A DNA stretch of 64,000 nucleotides from Bacteroidaceae bacterium. Its GTDB lineage: Bacteria; Bacteroidota; Bacteroidia; Bacteroidales; Bacteroidaceae. Shown one piece after another: positions 1-8,397 of this stretch. The notes beneath the pieces are model-generated. The model saw only the letters and a list, made by a program, of their open reading frames with translations. It was not told the DNA's origin and made no database searches. The stretch is taken from NCBI GenBank assembly GCA_024401115.1, contig JAKSLP010000012.1:1-64000 (forward strand). Reading direction: 5' to 3'. The position numbers and the translations under genes were made by a program. Numbering within the stretch: position 1 is the stretch's first letter; each line of letters begins with the position of its first letter.

Positions 1-2619
1 GGACAGGCTGAAGATAAGGTGGTATTCGGTATTACTGATTATGATCTTTTCCAGGGTCTGCCAAGTGTATCTGTCAATGGATCAAATATTAACGTCAAGA
101 ATGACACCAAGAAACTGACTGTAGGATATGCTGATCCGAGTAGGGGAGCACAAACCATGCTGAGAACTACCTTTAACCTAAAAAAGAAGATAAAGAAGGC
201 TAAGTTGTACGCAACATCAATGGGTGTTTATGAACTGTTTATCAATGGTAAAAGAGTAGGAGAGGACTGGTTTGCACCTGGAGATAGCCAGTATCGTGAG
301 CTGTTGGGTTATAACGCTTATGACGTTACAGAACTGATGGCTGATGGAAATAACTGTCTGGCCGCTCAGCTTTTCCCTGGATGGTATACCGGTTACATGA
401 CCTTTACCATTACCAATTATAATTTCTTTGGTGATTATGAGGGCTTATTGTCTAAACTGGTTGTCACTTATGAAGACGGAAGTCGTGAGGTAATTACCTC
501 GAATCCAAATACTTGGCAAGCATTCAATGATGGTCCTGTACGTTATGGCAATTTCTTTAACGGTGAGCGTTATGATGCTCGCAAGGAGGCTTCTGTTGCC
601 GGTTGGAATACCGTTTCTTATAAGGCTGAGGGTTGGAAACAGGCACAGATTATTCCGGTACGTGATTGGATTCATTTCGATATCAAGGCCCGTTATGATG
701 AACCTGTACGTGTTCGTGAGACACTGACTGCAACTCGTGTTGCTCCTACTCATAGTGCTGATAACCATACTTATGTGTATGACATGGGTGTGAATATGGT
801 TGGCGTTCCTAGCATTTCTATTCCTGCAGGTTATCTGAATGAGGGAGATACCGTAATCTTGCGCTATGCTGAACAGTTGTATCCTGGATTTAAGGGTGAT
901 GAAAAGTATTATGTAAATACTTATGGACCTAAGGGTAAGAATATCGCAGGCCGTCCATTGTATGAGACTGTACGTGCTGCCTTCGTTACTGATTTCTATG
1001 TAGCCAAGGGAAATGAGGCTGTAACCATTCAGCCAACCAGTACCTATCGTGGATATCAGTATGTTCAGGTTACTTTGCCTCACCATCAGGGACCATTACC
1101 TGTTGAAAATGTCAAAGGTCTGGTGCTGTCATCCGATCAGATTTCAAAATCGACCTATACAGCAACAACTAGTGATGGAAATAAGACTGCGAAACTGGTC
1201 AATCAGTTGTTCAAAAACATTCAGAGAAGCCAGTTAGGCAACTTCTTTACCATTCCTACGGATTGCCCGCAACGAAATGAGCGAATGGGATGGACCGGAG
1301 ATGCACAGGCTTACAGTCGCACAGCTACGTATAACAGTGATGCTCGCCGTTTCTTCCGCCAGTGGATGGCCAGCTTGCGTGCTGATCAGGGAGTAGGAAA
1401 TGACATGTCTGTTCCCGGTGGAATTGGTTCTACTGTTCCAACCTACAATAAGGAAGATGATCCTACTTTTGCAGATGGAACTACTTGGAGTGCAGCTATC
1501 TGCATGGTGCCATGGCAGTTGTATAATCAATATGGAGACACTCAGGTAATAGAAGAGAATATCGAAGCCATGATGAACTGGTTGAACGGTATGAATTTCT
1601 ATGATTTCAATGAGCAATATCCACATTTGTCAAGCAAGGCATCCGGTTTGGCTGACTGGCTGGCTATGGATAACAACACACCTTCCGATCTGGTTAACAA
1701 TGCCATTTACATCTACATGATGGAAGTAACCGCTCAGATGGCAGAGGCAATTGGTAGAATGGATTATGCTGCTTTGTTGCGTGAGCGCCATGATTTGGCA
1801 AAGGCCGAGTGGAATAAGGCTTATGTTGATCCAGCAACAGGTATGACCCGTTCGGCTGCAGGTAAATTGGTACATTCCCAGGCATCTTATGCTACTCCAT
1901 TGAATTTCAATTGTTTCAATGATGAGTATAAGTCAAAGGCAGAACAGCATCTGGCAACTCTTGCTGCAAATCCTTCGGCTAGTGGAACAGGAGAGAAGAC
2001 CTATCCTGCATATACAATTACCACTGGATTCTCTGGAACTCCTAATATTCTTCCTTCATTAAGCCGTGCCGGTCGTACAGAAGATGCATTTAAGATGTTT
2101 ACTTGTACAGATTTCACTTCATGGTTGTATCCTGTTACTAAGGGAGCTACTTCTGTTTGGGAGAGATGGAATGGTCTGGAGGTTGCCTTTGGTCCTAACA
2201 ACCAAAATAATATGAACAGCTTCAACCATTTTGCCCTTGGTGCAGTAGGACAGTGGATGTATGAGTATCAGCTGGGTATCAAGGGTGGTGATAAGGGATA
2301 TAAGCATTTTATTCTCCAGCCATCAGTGGGTGCTACTTATACAGCATTGAAGGGTGATTATGAATCACATTACGGTATGATTCATTCAGAATGGACCGCA
2401 GATGGCAAGGGGGGCATGCTTAGCTATACCGCAACGATACCTGCCAATACCTCAGCCACGGTATATGTTCCAGTTAAGGAGAACGTTACCAGTGGTAACA
2501 GCATTGACGGTGCAAAGTTTGAAAAGATTACTACTAATAATAATGTACGCGTAGCAGAGTATACCGTTCAGAGTGGCACATACACATTCGAATTGGGCAA
2601 CTCTGTTCAGGTAAAATAA
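1..2619 (+). CDS. Alpha-L-rhamnosidase, GH78 (5' end outside window)
   Basis: Secreted or periplasmic glycosidase that would release alpha-L-rhamnose from plant or bacterial glycans. The frame is open from base 1, so the N-terminus and any signal peptide lie upstream; the GTG at 19 is not a credible start. Near bases 180-400 is the Bac_rhamnosid_N-like lectin domain (VYELFINGKRVGEDWFAPG). The GH78 hallmark DCPQRNERMGWTGDAQ starts at about 1261 and carries acidic catalytic-site residues of the (alpha/alpha)6 barrel. The SVWERWNG motif around 2152-2175 holds the second conserved Glu. A C-terminal beta-sandwich follows. A terminator-like hairpin follows the stop. It sits immediately upstream of a SusC/SusD pair, which suggests a rhamnose-containing substrate for this locus (inference). 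Confidence 0.93.
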   Translation, partial: GQAEDKVVFGITDYDLFQGLPSVSVNGSNINVKNDTKKLTVGYADPSRGAQTMLRTTFNLKKKIKKAKLYATSMGVYELFINGKRVGEDWFAPGDSQYRELLGYNAYDVTELMADGNNCLAAQLFPGWYTGYMTFTITNYNFFGDYEGLLSKLVVTYEDGSREVITSNPNTWQAFNDGPVRYGNFFNGERYDARKEASVAGWNTVSYKAEGWKQAQIIPVRDWIHFDIKARYDEPVRVRETLTATRVAPTHSADNHTYVYDMGVNMVGVPSISIPAGYLNEGDTVILRYAEQLYPGFKGDEKYYVNTYGPKGKNIAGRPLYETVRAAFVTDFYVAKGNEAVTIQPTSTYRGYQYVQVTLPHHQGPLPVENVKGLVLSSDQISKSTYTATTSDGNKTAKLVNQLFKNIQRSQLGNFFTIPTDCPQRNERMGWTGDAQAYSRTATYNSDARRFFRQWMASLRADQGVGNDMSVPGGIGSTVPTYNKEDDPTFADGTTWSAAICMVPWQLYNQYGDTQVIEENIEAMMNWLNGMNFYDFNEQYPHLSSKASGLADWLAMDNNTPSDLVNNAIYIYMMEVTAQMAEAIGRMDYAALLRERHDLAKAEWNKAYVDPATGMTRSAAGKLVHSQASYATPLNFNCFNDEYKSKAEQHLATLAANPSASGTGEKTYPAYTITTGFSGTPNILPSLSRAGRTEDAFKMFTCTDFTSWLYPVTKGATSVWERWNGLEVAFGPNNQNNMNSFNHFALGAVGQWMYEYQLGIKGGDKGYKHFILQPSVGATYTALKGDYESHYGMIHSEWTADGKGGMLSYTATIPANTSATVYVPVKENVTSGNSIDGAKFEKITTNNNVRVAEYTVQSGTYTFELGNSVQVK

Positions 2620-2638
2620 ATTTTATTATCGGATAGGG

Positions 2639-2680
2639 TAGAGGTGGCGCATGAAAAGTGTACTGCCTCTATTTTTTTTG
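2639..2680 (+). terminator. Rho-independent terminator after the rhamnosidase gene
   Basis: The arms tagagg (from 2639) and cctcta (ending 2671) enclose a loop and are followed by eight T residues. It separates the rhamnosidase from the SusC1 promoter region. Confidence 0.6.
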
Positions 2681-2780
2681 TTTAGTTTGGTCTATTTCTC
2701 CTGTTTTTTAACATTTGGAAACAGAAAATCGCGAAAAAAAGACCATTTCTTGATATTTCTCAAAAAAAGGACACGAAATA

Positions 2781-2812
2781 TTTTACCGAAATGAAAAAAC
2801 GCCTTAAATTTG
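2781..2812 (+). promoter_or_regulatory. Bacteroidota-type promoter for SusC1
   Basis: The -7 element TAAATTTG (2805-2812) matches TAnnTTTG exactly. TTTT at 2781-2784, 20 bp upstream, is a 3-of-4 match to the -33 TTTG. Transcription would start near 2819, so the ATG at 2791 would lie upstream of the transcript. The promoter lies outside the 203-bp inverted repeat that begins at 2860, so it would stay fixed if the segment inverted. Confidence 0.6.
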
Positions 2813-2859
2813 CGATGCATAATAGTGTGAAAAATTATTTTTATAAATATATTGTTTTA

Positions 2860-3062
2860 CTAAAACCTAATCTTATTATGACTAAAAGCCTATTAGGAAA
2901 AAGATTGTTGTCGTTTGTTGCAACTTTCTTGCTGGCTGTAACTGCTTTTGCGCAGATTACAGTTAAGGGTGTAGTTAAAGACGAAACAGGTGAGCCTATT
3001 ATTGGTGCTAACGTACTCGTTAAGGGTACTACCAATGGTACTATTACCGATTTCGACGGAAA
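2860..3062 (+). repeat. 203-bp perfect inverted repeat, left copy (SusC1 leader and 5' coding end)
   Basis: Bases 2860-3062 equal the reverse complement of 26773-26975 with no mismatch in the hand alignment. The repeat starts 18 bp before the SusC1 ATG (ctaaaacctaatcttatt) and runs through the signal peptide into the carboxypeptidase-like domain. It ends at the third base of an Asn codon. Just outside its left edge is a short palindrome, gttttactaaaac (2855-2867). Because the two copies are identical, crossover inside them would exchange the genes without creating chimeras. Confidence 0.9.
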
Positions 3063-5850
3063 CTACGAGATTCAGGGCGTTGCTCGCAACGCAACTTTGG
3101 TTTTCTCTTATGTTGGTTATAACAACTTGGAGATTGCTGTAAACGGTCAGAACACAATCAATGCTACCTTGAAGGAAGATTCTCAGGCATTGGATGAGGT
3201 AATGGTCGTAGGTTATGCTACCGGTTCAAAGCGTACCGTTTCAGGTGCCGTTGACCGTGTGAAGAAGGAAGACATGAACAAGGGTGTTGTCCTGGGTGCA
3301 GCAGATGCATTGAAGGGTAAGGTTGCCGGTGTTAACATCAGCAGTACTGGTGGTGGTGACCCTATGGCAACAACATCTATTGCTATCCGTGGTACTTCTT
3401 CTCTGTCAGGTGGTAACGATCCATTGGTTATTATTGATGGTGTATTCGGTGACATGCGTATGATGCAGGCTCTGTCTTCAAACGATATCGAGACCATGAC
3501 CATCTTGAAGGATGCATCTGAGACTGCTCAGTACGGTTCTCGTGGTGCTGCCGGTGTAATCGTTATTACTACTACTAAGGGTAAGAATGGTATTGCGAAA
3601 ATTGACTACTCTGGTCAGTTCGGTGTGGGTTCAACCTACAAGAAGATCGATATGCTGACTCCAGAGCAGTATGTTGCTACTGATGGTGGTGTTGATGCTG
3701 GTTTCCGTTCAAACTGGTATGACATCGTTACCCGTTCAGCTACCATTTCTCAGAACCACAACATCGCATTTACCACCGGTAACGAGAATGGTAACATGCG
3801 TGCTTCTGTAGGTGTTATCCAGAACCAGGGTTTGCTGAAGAAGAACTCTGATATGATGAACTACACCGCTAAGATGGATGCTACTCAGTTTGCATTCAAC
3901 AAGAAGCTGAAGTTCGAGATGGGTCTGTTGGCTTCTCAGCGTGACGGTAATGGTCTGTTCGATACCAAGCAGGTTTGGAACTCAATCTTCGCTTGTATCC
4001 CTACTTATTCAGATCAGCCAGATCCTGTAACCGGTCAGTATATGCAGAATGACTCAGGTGTTAACGCATCTAACCCTGCAGGTAATGCTACCATTAAGAA
4101 TCAGAATGATGTAACTACTCTGAACGCTCACGCTAAGGCTACTTGGACTATCCTGGAAGGCTTGAACCTGAGTGCATTCGGTTCTTACACCAAGTTGGCT
4201 CTGCAGAACAAGCGCTACTATCCTAACAACATTATGTATGCTAAGGGTGATCACGGACAGGCTATGATCAACAACACCAACCGTACAGATATCATGGGTA
4301 ACATCCAGTTGTCTTATACCAAGGATCTGGGTAAGCACCACATCGATGCTCTGGGTTTGGTAGAGGCACAGTCTTATACCACATTCTTCAACCAGTCTTA
4401 CTCTAAGAACTTCGAGTCAAACTACTTTGGCTACAACAACATGCAGGCTGGTTCAGTTCTGAACTGGGGTGATGTTTCTTCAAGCTACAGCAACAACAAG
4501 CTGATGTCTTACATGACCCGTTTGAATTACATGTTCGCTGACCGTTACATCGCTACCGTTAACGTACGTGCCGATGGTTCTTCTAAGCTGGGTGCAAACC
4601 ACAAGTGGGGTTGGTTCCCATCAGCATCTGTTGCTTGGATTATCAGCAACGAGGGTTTCCTGAAGGGTAATCCTAACGTAAACAACTTGAAGCTGCGTGC
4701 AGGTTACGGTGTTACCGGTAACCAGGATGCTATCTCTGCTTACAACTCATTGCAGTTGATGAACCCTTCAGGTACCACTATCTACAACAGTACTCAGACT
4801 ACTACTTACTCTATCACTCAGAACTCTAACCCAGACCTGCAGTGGGAGACCAAGAAGACCTTTGACGTTGGTGTTGATGGTCAGTTCTTCGGTGGTCGTT
4901 TGAACGTAACTTTGGACTACTACATGTCTACTACTTCAAACATGTTGTACAACTATTCTGTACCTGTTCCTCCATTTACCTATGGTACTCTGTTGGCTAA
5001 CATCGGTGAGATGACCAACAACGGTTTCGAGTTCGCAATCGGTGGTGATATCGTTAAGACTAAGGACTTCACCTTCACTGCAAACTTCAACGCTGCTATC
5101 CAGAAGAATAAGTTGACTAAGCTGTCTGGTACTTATAAGGGTCAGGAACTGTCAACCGCTCCTCATATCGAGGTTAACGGTGTATACGGTTCATCTGGTT
5201 TGTCATCAGGTCAGGGTACTACTTACCTGATCGAGGGTCAGCCTGTTGGTACATTCTTCGTTCCTAAGTTCTCTCACTTCGATGAGACTGGTAACTATGT
5301 ATTGGAGGATTTGAACGGTGACGGTAAGATTGATACCGAGACCGAGGGTGGTGACCGCTACATTGCTGGTCAGGCTATTCCAAAGGTAACCGGTGCTTTG
5401 AACTTGACCTTCAAGTACAAGAACTGGGATCTGTCTGCACAGTTCAACGGTGCATTCGGTCACAAGATCTACAACGGTACTTCTCTGACCTTCATGAACA
5501 TGAACATGATCAACGCTTACAACGTAATGGCAGCAGCTCCTACAGGTGGTAATGGTAACGGTATCAAGGGTATCATTATCTCTGACTACTGGTTGGAGAA
5601 GGGTGACTATGTACACTTCGACTACGTTACTTTGGGTTACAACTTCAACATGAAGAACGTTAAGGCTGTTCAGAACCTGCGTCTGGCATTGTCTTGCAAC
5701 AACATCGCTACCTTCACTGGTTACTCAGGTATGACCCCAATGATCAACTCTACCGCTTTGACCGGTGGTACTACAGGTCTGGGTGTTGATGATAAGCGTT
5801 TGTATCCATTGCAGCGTACATTCTCTCTGCAGTTGAATGTAACATTCTAA
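2878..5850 (+). CDS. SusC-family TonB-dependent outer-membrane receptor (SusC1)
   Basis: Outer-membrane glycan importer that works with SusD1 and is energised by TonB. The start at 2878 is chosen over the in-frame ATG at 2791 because the signal peptide (MTKSLLGKRLLSF...AFAQ) begins there and the promoter lies at 2805-2812. The product is about 990 residues. Domains in order: signal peptide (1-23), carboxypeptidase-D regulatory-like domain (PIIGANVLVKGTTNG), TonB-box-like EVMVVGYATG, plug (LVIIDGVFGDMRM, DIETMTILKDASETAQYGSR), then a barrel ending in FSLQLNVTF. It is a close paralogue of the SusC at 23970-26957, with three stretches of perfect nucleotide identity (203, 179 and 341 bp). SusD1 follows after 24 bp. 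Confidence 0.95.
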   Translation: MTKSLLGKRLLSFVATFLLAVTAFAQITVKGVVKDETGEPIIGANVLVKGTTNGTITDFDGNYEIQGVARNATLVFSYVGYNNLEIAVNGQNTINATLKEDSQALDEVMVVGYATGSKRTVSGAVDRVKKEDMNKGVVLGAADALKGKVAGVNISSTGGGDPMATTSIAIRGTSSLSGGNDPLVIIDGVFGDMRMMQALSSNDIETMTILKDASETAQYGSRGAAGVIVITTTKGKNGIAKIDYSGQFGVGSTYKKIDMLTPEQYVATDGGVDAGFRSNWYDIVTRSATISQNHNIAFTTGNENGNMRASVGVIQNQGLLKKNSDMMNYTAKMDATQFAFNKKLKFEMGLLASQRDGNGLFDTKQVWNSIFACIPTYSDQPDPVTGQYMQNDSGVNASNPAGNATIKNQNDVTTLNAHAKATWTILEGLNLSAFGSYTKLALQNKRYYPNNIMYAKGDHGQAMINNTNRTDIMGNIQLSYTKDLGKHHIDALGLVEAQSYTTFFNQSYSKNFESNYFGYNNMQAGSVLNWGDVSSSYSNNKLMSYMTRLNYMFADRYIATVNVRADGSSKLGANHKWGWFPSASVAWIISNEGFLKGNPNVNNLKLRAGYGVTGNQDAISAYNSLQLMNPSGTTIYNSTQTTTYSITQNSNPDLQWETKKTFDVGVDGQFFGGRLNVTLDYYMSTTSNMLYNYSVPVPPFTYGTLLANIGEMTNNGFEFAIGGDIVKTKDFTFTANFNAAIQKNKLTKLSGTYKGQELSTAPHIEVNGVYGSSGLSSGQGTTYLIEGQPVGTFFVPKFSHFDETGNYVLEDLNGDGKIDTETEGGDRYIAGQAIPKVTGALNLTFKYKNWDLSAQFNGAFGHKIYNGTSLTFMNMNMINAYNVMAAAPTGGNGNGIKGIIISDYWLEKGDYVHFDYVTLGYNFNMKNVKAVQNLRLALSCNNIATFTGYSGMTPMINSTALTGGTTGLGVDDKRLYPLQRTFSLQLNVTF

Positions 5851-5874
5851 TAACATCTAAAAGCTAATAGAATT

Positions 5875-7683
5875 ATGAAAAAATATATTTTCGGTTCACT
5901 GTTGCTTGGTGCCGGTATGTTGGCATCTTGTAGCTTGGATGAAACTCCAAAGAGCTCTTTCTCTGAGGAAGAGGCTATGCAGAGTGAAACCCTGATTTAT
6001 GTGAATACTGTTGCAGCGGTTTACAACTCATTGGGCAACCGTCAGGCTACTGACATGATTGATGCTTCCAACTTCGTTGGTGATGAGTACATCGTTGCTG
6101 GTCGTTTGGGTGACTGGGTTGATGGTGGTACCCCTCAGAATAAGGTTACTCACAATATTCAGCCTTCAATGGGTGGTCAGGCAGACTGGTCTCCATTGTA
6201 TACCACAATTGCTCAGGCTAACAGTGCGATTGCAAAGCTGGAGCAGATTAATTCAGAGGCTACTAACAGATATGTTTATGAGTTGCGCGCTTACCGTGCA
6301 TTCTTGTACTATCATTTGTGCGACTTCTATGGCAATGTGCCTTTGGTAACCTCTGCAGAGCAGACTATGGCTGAGACTCAGCAGTCAACCCGTCCTCAGG
6401 TATTCAAGTTCATCCTGGATGAGTTGAACGAGTGTATACCTCATTTGGCAAACGATATGAGCCAGAAGTCAGGTGTATACTTTGGCCGTATGACCAAGCC
6501 TGTTGCTTACATGGTATTGGCTAAGATGGCTATCAATGCTCCTATCTTCCAGTTGGATCCTACCCAGGCAAACTGGTCAAAGGATTACATGGGTTCTGAT
6601 ATGACCGGTGAGAACACTGTTAGTGAGGCTAAGGCTACTGAGATTACCGCTAAGATGAAGGATTTCACCATGACTATCGACGGTCAGTCAATGAATGCTT
6701 TGGATGCTACTATCTATTGTGTTGATAAGTTGGAGAATGATTTTGGCTATAAGCTGGCTCCTTCTTACTCTGAGAACTTCGTTCCTGCTAACGAGAACTC
6801 AGTAGAGAACATCTTTACTATTCCTAATGACGCTGTAACTTACAAGCGCGGTTGGGATCACCATCGTCGTTCATGGCACTACAACCATGCAGGTCACTCT
6901 GCATATAAGGGCTTCTCTGGTTGGAACGGTGCTGCAGCTTCTACCTTCTTGGTTAAGAAGTACGGTTATACCGAGGATCGTCAGGAGAGTGGTTATGACC
7001 CACGTTTGAAGTACAACTTCTACTTGGATCGCGACTATGTTGATGAGACTGGTGAGCGCGTATTGGATGGTTACAATAACAGTATCGATCCTGCTACCAA
7101 CGAGTTGGCACTGGAGTACATGCCATTGTGGTCTCGTCTGGATATGAGTTCTTCTGAGGATATCATTAAGAAGCAGCAGGCTGCTGCTAAGTACTACGGT
7201 TCTGCTTCTCCTGATGAGTTCTTCCAGCACGTAGTTAAGAGTGCAGGTGCTCGTTTCCGTAAGTATTCATTCGATTTCGCTACCACTAACTCTAGCTACC
7301 CAGGTAATGACTTGGTAGTATTCCGTTTCGCAGATGCTAAGATGCTGCGTGCAGAGGCTAAGTATCGTAAGGGCTTGCCTGGTGAGGCTTTGGAAGAAAT
7401 CAATGATGTACGTGCACGTGTTGGTTTGGAGCCTCTGACTGAGATTAACATGCAGGTTATCTCTGATGAGCGTCTGAAGGAGTTGGCATGGGAAGGTACC
7501 CGTCGTCAGGATATGATCCGCTACGCTATCTTGAACCAGCCTACTTGCGACCGCTACGAGGGTGTTCCTGTTAACTCTTCAGCTTCTAAGTATGTGAAGT
7601 TGGATGGTCACACTTATGTATGGCCTATCCCTGCAGATCAGATGGCTTTGAATGCTAGCTTGAAGCAGGCTTGGGGTTACTAA
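5875..7683 (+). CDS. SusD/RagB-family glycan-binding lipoprotein (SusD1)
   Basis: Surface lipoprotein that captures oligosaccharides and caps its SusC partner. It has a type II signal peptide with the lipid cysteine at residue 19 (GMLASC), followed by SLDE, which resembles the acidic surface-export signal of Bacteroidota lipoproteins. TPR-like helices are followed by the conserved C-terminal block ERLKELAWEGTRRQDMIRYA and a tail typical of SusD proteins (VWPIPADQMALN). Its 602 residues are normal for the family and equal in length to the paralogue at 22139-23947. It lies 24 bp after SusC1 and is followed by a strong terminator. Confidence 0.95.
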   Translation: MKKYIFGSLLLGAGMLASCSLDETPKSSFSEEEAMQSETLIYVNTVAAVYNSLGNRQATDMIDASNFVGDEYIVAGRLGDWVDGGTPQNKVTHNIQPSMGGQADWSPLYTTIAQANSAIAKLEQINSEATNRYVYELRAYRAFLYYHLCDFYGNVPLVTSAEQTMAETQQSTRPQVFKFILDELNECIPHLANDMSQKSGVYFGRMTKPVAYMVLAKMAINAPIFQLDPTQANWSKDYMGSDMTGENTVSEAKATEITAKMKDFTMTIDGQSMNALDATIYCVDKLENDFGYKLAPSYSENFVPANENSVENIFTIPNDAVTYKRGWDHHRRSWHYNHAGHSAYKGFSGWNGAAASTFLVKKYGYTEDRQESGYDPRLKYNFYLDRDYVDETGERVLDGYNNSIDPATNELALEYMPLWSRLDMSSSEDIIKKQQAAAKYYGSASPDEFFQHVVKSAGARFRKYSFDFATTNSSYPGNDLVVFRFADAKMLRAEAKYRKGLPGEALEEINDVRARVGLEPLTEINMQVISDERLKELAWEGTRRQDMIRYAILNQPTCDRYEGVPVNSSASKYVKLDGHTYVWPIPADQMALNASLKQAWGY

Positions 7684-7707
7684 TACGATATCGTATAACT
7701 TAAATAG

Positions 7708-7740
7708 GAGCCTCCGGAATTTCCGGAGGCTCTTTTTTTT
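7708..7740 (+). terminator. Strong Rho-independent terminator after SusD1
   Basis: The perfect 12-bp arms gagcctccggaa (7708-7719) and ttccggaggctc (7721-7732) run into an uninterrupted T run to 7740. Confidence 0.85.
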
Positions 7741-8238
7741 GTATGATGTCAAAATGTCAAATGTCAAATGTCAAAATGTCATTTTACCTGTTTCATCACA
7801 TTGTTATGTAAAGGTGGGAACAGTAACTGAGAGAAAGATAAATAATAGAATAATATATGAATATATATAATATAAATATACATATATAATTATATACCTT
7901 ATAATATTCTACTCTACACTCTTACCGCATGCCTATTGTATTGAAAGGATGAAAATGACATTTTGACATTTGACACGATGTGTATGGCGTTTTCCGGTCT
8001 TAACTTAAGACCGGTGCCTATCATAAGTTATGACCGGTGTTGGTCATAATAGATGCCTCTAAAAAGCTGATTGTCCCTTTATTCATTTTGTTCATACAAT
8101 AGAACAAAACCTGGTCATTCCAATTCTCTATTTATGTCCATCAAAAACCAGTATTTCTGTTTTTTTGAGTCTTATCCCCATATTTTTCTTTGTTTAGTAA
8201 ACAAAATGCGCAGATTTATAAAAAAATATCCTATATAT
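7741..8238. other. Long intergenic region with inverted repeats and palindromes
   Basis: This is the main part of the 714-bp non-coding gap between SusD1 and the third SusC. It holds four atgtcaaa-like direct repeats (7745-7785), one half of which recurs inverted at 7952-7975. Between them is an extremely AT-rich tract (7835-7910). Then come the palindrome ccggtcttaacttaagaccgg (7994-8014) and ttatgacc/ggtcataa arms (8028-8035, 8042-8049). A 64-codon open frame at 8071-8265 has no domain and overlaps the next promoter, so it is not called as a gene. Confidence 0.6.
7762..7975. repeat. 24-bp inverted repeat flanking an AT-rich spacer
   Basis: Bases 7762-7785 are the exact reverse complement of 7952-7975; the spacer is 166 bp. 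Size and spacing resemble invertible promoters of Bacteroidota, but no clear TAnnTTTG with a -33 box was found in the spacer on either strand. A dispersed MITE-like element is an equally good reading. Confidence 0.7.
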
Positions 8239-8270
8239 TTTGGCAAAACAACAACGAATAGATAACTTTG
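8239..8270 (+). promoter_or_regulatory. Consensus Bacteroidota promoter for the SusC3/SusD3 unit
   Basis: TTTG (8239-8242), a spacer of exactly 20 bp, then TAACTTTG (8263-8270) is a full match to the -33/-7 consensus. Transcription would start near 8277, leaving a 5' leader of about 120 nt before the ATG at 8398. Confidence 0.8.
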
Positions 8271-8397
8271 CACAAATTTACTATGTTCATACATTGTAGG
8301 CGCTATCTATTAGTATATAAAAACAGAATTAAACACAAATTGAAACGGATAAAAAACAATTTTTACCAAATATAATTTATTCAAAAACACAAAAGCT

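Noticed and set aside
2791..2877. Extended SusC1 start at 2791
   Set aside because: It precedes the predicted transcription start near 2819 and places 29 residues before a normal signal peptide.
7786..7951. Invertible promoter inside the 24-bp inverted repeat
   Set aside because: No full TAnnTTTG with a correctly spaced -33 box on either strand; kept only as a repeat worth testing.
8071..8265. 64-codon ORF upstream of SusC3
   Set aside because: Overlaps the consensus promoter, lies in an AT-rich non-coding gap and has no recognisable features.
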